A stretch of DNA of 54,287 nt. Source: a virus. A program made the position numbers and the translations under genes. Positions 50,763 through 54,287 of the stretch are shown here, piece by piece. Position 1 is the stretch's first letter. Each line of letters starts with the position of its first letter. The stretch covers positions 1 through 54,287 of the IMG/VR virus record IMGVR_UViG_3300017593_002049. One strand, written 5' to 3'. The notes beneath the pieces were generated by a model. That model made no database searches. It was not told the origin of the DNA and saw only the letters and a program-made list of their open reading frames with translations.

Positions 50763-51629
50763 ATGACTACTACCACAGTCACCGACACCGATATCTTTGC
50801 CAAATTGCGTGAGCACGTATCAGGTACCAGTATGCTGACACAACTGCTTGTTGATACTACCAATAAGGCAATGGAAGACGCAGCATTTCGCGATGAGCTT
50901 ATTGAGCGCTTAGGTGTAATACCTGCCGTATCAACAGAGAACAGACCATACAATCTCACATTGGCGAACCTTCGTAAGGTTTATCCTGGCGTCAATACTG
51001 AAGCGATTCCACTTATTTTAAAGTACGCACCGCAGTATGACATTTTGACTAAAAAGCAAATGTGTTCTTTTCTTTCAAACTGCATTGTTGAGTCCAACGG
51101 CTTTAATGCTAAGCGTGAAAGTTTTGCTTATACAGCAGGTCGATTGCGCCAGATTTTTAGCACTCGCATTGCCTCTATTGCAGCGGCTAAAAAATTATTG
51201 GCGAAAGGGCAGGTGGCCACGGCTAATTATCTGTATGGTGGGCGTTATGGCAATCGTCCTGGTACCAACGATGGTTGGGATTATCGCGGTGGCGGTATCA
51301 TTCAAAACACGTTCCGTAGTAACTACTATATCTTGCAGAACATGACAGGTATTCCGTTTGGCGAAAACCCAAAGCATATTGAAGATTTAGAGAATGCAGT
51401 AAAAGCAGCAATGGCTTTTTGGCAGTTAAACGGCTGCAACACCAAAGCTGAAAAAATCAATACGTATGATGATGGTTATACACTAAATACGCTGACTTCA
51501 AAGGGTATTGAAACCAAAGACTATAAGATGAATTATGGCGCTCGCATTGTCCGTGAGACGGTCAATGGTGGACTAAATGGCTATGAGCATTTTTGTCAGA
51601 CATTAGAAAAGTGCCTGCGGTATCTATAA
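50763..51629 (+). CDS. endolysin, GH19 chitinase-like
   Basis: 288 aa without signal peptide. GH19 pattern: FLSNCIVESNGF with the probable catalytic Glu near residue 117, FAYTAGRLRQIFSTR, GWDYRGGGIIQNTFRSNY, and the last helix FCQTLEKCLRYL. Degrades peptidoglycan after holin action. AGGAG is 9 nt before the ATG. Last gene of cassette H. Confidence 0.75.
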   Translation: MTTTTVTDTDIFAKLREHVSGTSMLTQLLVDTTNKAMEDAAFRDELIERLGVIPAVSTENRPYNLTLANLRKVYPGVNTEAIPLILKYAPQYDILTKKQMCSFLSNCIVESNGFNAKRESFAYTAGRLRQIFSTRIASIAAAKKLLAKGQVATANYLYGGRYGNRPGTNDGWDYRGGGIIQNTFRSNYYILQNMTGIPFGENPKHIEDLENAVKAAMAFWQLNGCNTKAEKINTYDDGYTLNTLTSKGIETKDYKMNYGARIVRETVNGGLNGYEHFCQTLEKCLRYL

Positions 51630-51671
51630 TAATATTTGTTTAAGGTTCAAATAGTAGTTAATAGACTTGAT

Positions 51672-51701
51672 AAAACCCCATCAATAATGATGGGGTTTTT
51701 T
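51672..51701 (+). terminator. terminator before late promoter I
   Basis: AAAACCCCATCA / TGATGGGGTTTTTT stem with ATAA loop, 3 nt before the promoter I element. Confidence 0.9.
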
Positions 51702-51704
51702 GTT

Positions 51705-51744
51705 GGAACACTATAAAAAGCATACCTTTTTTGTTTGCCATAAT
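51705..51744 (+). promoter_or_regulatory. late promoter I
   Basis: GGAACACT at 51705, 26 nt, CATAAT (51739-51744). A short repeat TTGATC / GATCAA (51744-51765) ends next to the SD region of the last gene. Confidence 0.75.
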
Positions 51745-51773
51745 TGATCATCTAAACACGATCAACTGGACCC

Positions 51774-54287
51774 ATGGTTATGAAACAAAAACTCGCTCAA
51801 TTAAAACGACTGCAGACAGCACTTACCAGCTTACAAGCGGCCACAAACATAAAGGCGCGCTTAATGGCCGCAAAAGAGCTTACCAACGTCTTAAAAGATA
51901 TCGGCGCAATAGGGAACTTAACATTAAAAGAGGTTCGACAGGCCGCCAAAGATTATGAATTAGATGGCGAGTTTGATGACGAGTACAGTGACAATCCAAA
52001 CGATGAGAATTATCGTTACGCCGATACCGGCTATATCGTAGGGTCGCACAAAGAACGTGCCAGTAGTCGTATTAAAGATTTGGCCAAAGACGGCATTACT
52101 GTTAAAGCTACTGATATTGAATGGGATGAAATCGAAGCTGATGCTTTAGTTGCTGAAGATGTGATTAAAAAATCTAACATTATGGGGAATGTCGATTATC
52201 AGGCGTTAAAAGATCAAAACGTGGAAGCCGGTACCGCCTATCTTATTCAAAAGGTTTTAGCATCTGTGGCACCTGAGCCTTATTGGGATGTAATGGGTTT
52301 CTTGCAAAATAGCACATCAGGGCGCCGAGTTATTGGTGGCCGTACTGAAAATAAGCTGAGACTTGCTGCGCATTTTAATGCTATTCCAATTGCTGATCAG
52401 AAGGCGCTGGCTCGTAGGGCCTATGTTAACGGTATCAATACGCTAAAATCACGCCTCACTGAGAATAAAAATATTATTGGTACCAGGGACCTGATTGCTG
52501 AGCTCAAAGCTATTGCCAGCGAAATGTCTGGTCACACTATTAGTGCATTGGATGAGGGCCAATATAATCAAGCAGTTTTTAAAGTAACAGAGCAAAGAGA
52601 GTTTATCGAAAATAAGTCTTTTGAGTTTGAGAGCGAATACAAGGCGGCTGAAAAGCTTGCACTAGAAACCTTGGATGTGCCTAACGATACTGCCAAGGAG
52701 CAAGGTTTTGTAGAATATGTGGGTGGTAGCTTTAGGGCTGCTCGCAGACGTGGTAGCTACTATGCACGGCAAACGTCAATGAGAAGCTGGCTTGCTGAGA
52801 AATATCCTAATATTGAATTCAACAAAAGATTTGCAAGAGATATAGCGCCGGTTGTCGTTAATGAGGATATTGATAAGTACAAAGAGCTTGTGGACGACGT
52901 CGAACGAATCGCTTTGGCTAACAAGTTAGTGGCGCTGGTTGATCCGCTATCAACCCTAGCATGGATATCACTAGGAGAGAGATTCTGGAATATTGTAGAG
53001 CTGCAGTCAGACGCCTTTATCAAACATGCCAATAGGGCCATTAAAGGTAAATACAATGACTGGGAATTAACTATTAAGCCTGATAAAGGTCCATCAGATG
53101 AGCAAGGCAAGCATAAGGGTAAAAGAAAGAGCACTTTTGAGTTGATTGTTGCTGACAGTATTGAACGTATTGGCGGTGACCCGGTAATGATTAACTCTAC
53201 TGAAGAGTTAAAGGATACGTTTGGCTTCCGTGATATCCAGTCAGGTAATTGGGTATTGAAGGATAAAACCAGTGCTAAATTTCACGTTGAGAATGCGGCA
53301 GCCGCTATGATGGACCTATCAGACATTGTGGGAATTGATCCTAAGTCCTTGGCTTTTGGTGGGAGGCTAGCACTGGCTTTAGGTGCCCGTGGTACTAAAG
53401 GAGCCTTGGCACATTATGAACCTGTTCAGCGTGTCATCAATATTACTAAAATGAAAGGTGGCGGTTCACTCGGCCATGAGTGGTTCCATGCGATCGATAA
53501 TATCTTGGGCGAAGTATTAGGCGTAGATGGTGCGACTGGTGCTGGCAAGTACTTAAGTATTGATCCTATGATGGTAGCTGAGAAGTCAATCAATCTGTCA
53601 GTAGCTTTTGCTAAGCTACAAGAGGCCATGAAGAATGGCGATGTTAGAGCACCTGAAGTATTCAGAATTACTGATAAGGATGTAGAACTTGCGCTACTTA
53701 ATATCAAAGAAAATAGTACGCGCTTGGCTAAACTGATATTTGACGCTAAAGATGCTAAGGAGGCAGTAGATATTGTTGATGCAAAACTTGGGTCGCCACA
53801 TAGGTCTAAACGTAGAAAAAATCATAACCAATGGCGCAAGGTTGCCGTTGCGTTTTTTAACCAAGATAAAATAGGGGAACCGATTGTTTTAAGAACCGGT
53901 GAGCTTATATCAGAATTTTATGCCAATTCTAAGAAGCTTGATGCTGAGCGTTCAAAGCCTTACTGGTCAACAACACACGAAATGGCCGCACGTGCGTTCC
54001 AAGCATTCTTAGAAGATAATCTCAAAGACAAGAACAGACGTAATGATTATTTAAGCTATGGGGCAGATAATGCGCTATACGGCGGCTATCATCAGGCTTA
54101 TCCTGAAGGCGAAGAACGTAGGAAAATTAATTTGGCCTTTGAGAGCTTGTTTGAGGTGATTAAAAGCGAGAAAATCTTTGAGAACGCTAGTGCTGACCAA
54201 GCCATGATGGATGCTATCTTTGGTTCGTCTAGTGTCTTCTTTGATGATAACTATAGAGATATACACTCACGGCAGTTATTTGATTAA
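51774..54287 (+). CDS. polyvalent protein with LPD1 and zincin motif
   Basis: 837 aa. Residues about 480-575 match the large polyvalent protein domain LPD1 (TFGFRDIQSGNWVLKD, LALALGARGTKGALAHYEP, VINITKMKGGGSLGHEWFHAID in parts) and include a zinc-metalloprotease motif H568-E-W-F-H572. The rest is helical; it ends FFDDNYRDIHSRQLFD. It has a private late promoter behind a terminator. By analogy with head-packaged polyvalent proteins it may be injected and cleave a host target. The start could also be the ATG at 51780. The gene ends exactly at the window edge. Confidence 0.65.
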   Translation: MVMKQKLAQLKRLQTALTSLQAATNIKARLMAAKELTNVLKDIGAIGNLTLKEVRQAAKDYELDGEFDDEYSDNPNDENYRYADTGYIVGSHKERASSRIKDLAKDGITVKATDIEWDEIEADALVAEDVIKKSNIMGNVDYQALKDQNVEAGTAYLIQKVLASVAPEPYWDVMGFLQNSTSGRRVIGGRTENKLRLAAHFNAIPIADQKALARRAYVNGINTLKSRLTENKNIIGTRDLIAELKAIASEMSGHTISALDEGQYNQAVFKVTEQREFIENKSFEFESEYKAAEKLALETLDVPNDTAKEQGFVEYVGGSFRAARRRGSYYARQTSMRSWLAEKYPNIEFNKRFARDIAPVVVNEDIDKYKELVDDVERIALANKLVALVDPLSTLAWISLGERFWNIVELQSDAFIKHANRAIKGKYNDWELTIKPDKGPSDEQGKHKGKRKSTFELIVADSIERIGGDPVMINSTEELKDTFGFRDIQSGNWVLKDKTSAKFHVENAAAAMMDLSDIVGIDPKSLAFGGRLALALGARGTKGALAHYEPVQRVINITKMKGGGSLGHEWFHAIDNILGEVLGVDGATGAGKYLSIDPMMVAEKSINLSVAFAKLQEAMKNGDVRAPEVFRITDKDVELALLNIKENSTRLAKLIFDAKDAKEAVDIVDAKLGSPHRSKRRKNHNQWRKVAVAFFNQDKIGEPIVLRTGELISEFYANSKKLDAERSKPYWSTTHEMAARAFQAFLEDNLKDKNRRNDYLSYGADNALYGGYHQAYPEGEERRKINLAFESLFEVIKSEKIFENASADQAMMDAIFGSSSVFFDDNYRDIHSRQLFD

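Noticed and set aside
1-54287. CRISPR array, tRNA genes, rRNA, insertion sequences, plasmid partition genes.
   Set aside because: I looked for regular spaced palindromic repeats, tRNA-like cloverleaf termini, transposases and ParA/ParB-type partition pairs and saw none; the only ParB-like domain is inside the polyvalent protein.

Overview
This window reads as nearly all of a temperate, contractile-tailed (myovirus-type) prophage of a gammaproteobacterium. A Moraxellaceae host such as Psychrobacter is my best guess from overall protein style and moderate GC, but no host gene is present to prove it. An excisionase-like gene sits at the left edge. No integrase, tRNA gene or att site is visible, so an integrase probably lies just to the left. 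The right edge coincides with the stop codon of the last phage gene.

Left part (1-14.5 kb): a lambda-like immunity region. A CI-type S24 repressor (6374-7126, minus) and a Cro-like gene (7225, plus) are divergent, with overlapping promoters. Two 13-bp operators (GAAC-N5-GTTC) flank these promoters, and a third lies in a strong leftward promoter at 1907-1935 that drives a small operon ending in the xis-like gene. The rightward early genes are CII-like, a small membrane protein, an antirepressor, a DUF1376/DnaT-type replication protein with an iteron-like repeat array inside its coding sequence, a DUF1064 nuclease-like protein, an XRE regulator and a possible small terminase. AT-rich cargo is inserted between the leftward operon and the repressor: a small secreted protein, an N6-adenine methylase + HEPN nuclease + DUF262 cassette (likely defence), a DUF2511-like lipoprotein and an Excalibur protein. 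A SIR2-like DUF4917 gene (13494-14474) is a second defence candidate.

Right part (14.5-54.3 kb): late genes, all on the plus strand except one RHH-type cargo gene. They are not one operon. They are divided into nine cassettes, each opened by the same promoter architecture: GGAACAC with its first base 34 nt (33 in one case) before a -10 hexamer, and no -35 box. Several are preceded directly by a Rho-independent terminator. The cassettes hold: (A) tape measure/tail lysozyme; (B) putative prohead protease, structural proteins and large terminase; (C) two collar-fibre paralogues, baseplate-type proteins and a SWIM zinc-finger protein; (D) major capsid and head/tail accessory proteins; (E) tail sheath and an acidic/basic scaffold-like protein; (F) baseplate wedge (gp25-, J- and I-like); (G) tail tube, hub, spike, portal and a second tube-like protein; (H) a 1418-aa DarA/DdrB-like polyvalent protein, tail chaperone with a probable +1 frameshift, holin-like proteins and endolysin; (I) an 837-aa LPD1/zincin polyvalent protein.

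Three linked observations look most worth following. First, the nine-member late-promoter regulon, with the XRE protein at 11702 as a candidate activator. Second, inverted repeats at several late promoters (clearest at 19443, 28943 and 32741) whose left arm covers the -10/start region and whose right arm carries the Shine-Dalgarno, so that only correctly initiated late mRNA should be translated. Third, a recurrent F-D-[S/A/G]-[L/M/V] motif clustered in the N-terminal regions of the capsid protein and the polyvalent protein, in the putative protease itself and in the scaffold-like protein, which may be the recognition site of the prohead protease. All functions are inferred from reading the sequence; no database search was run.
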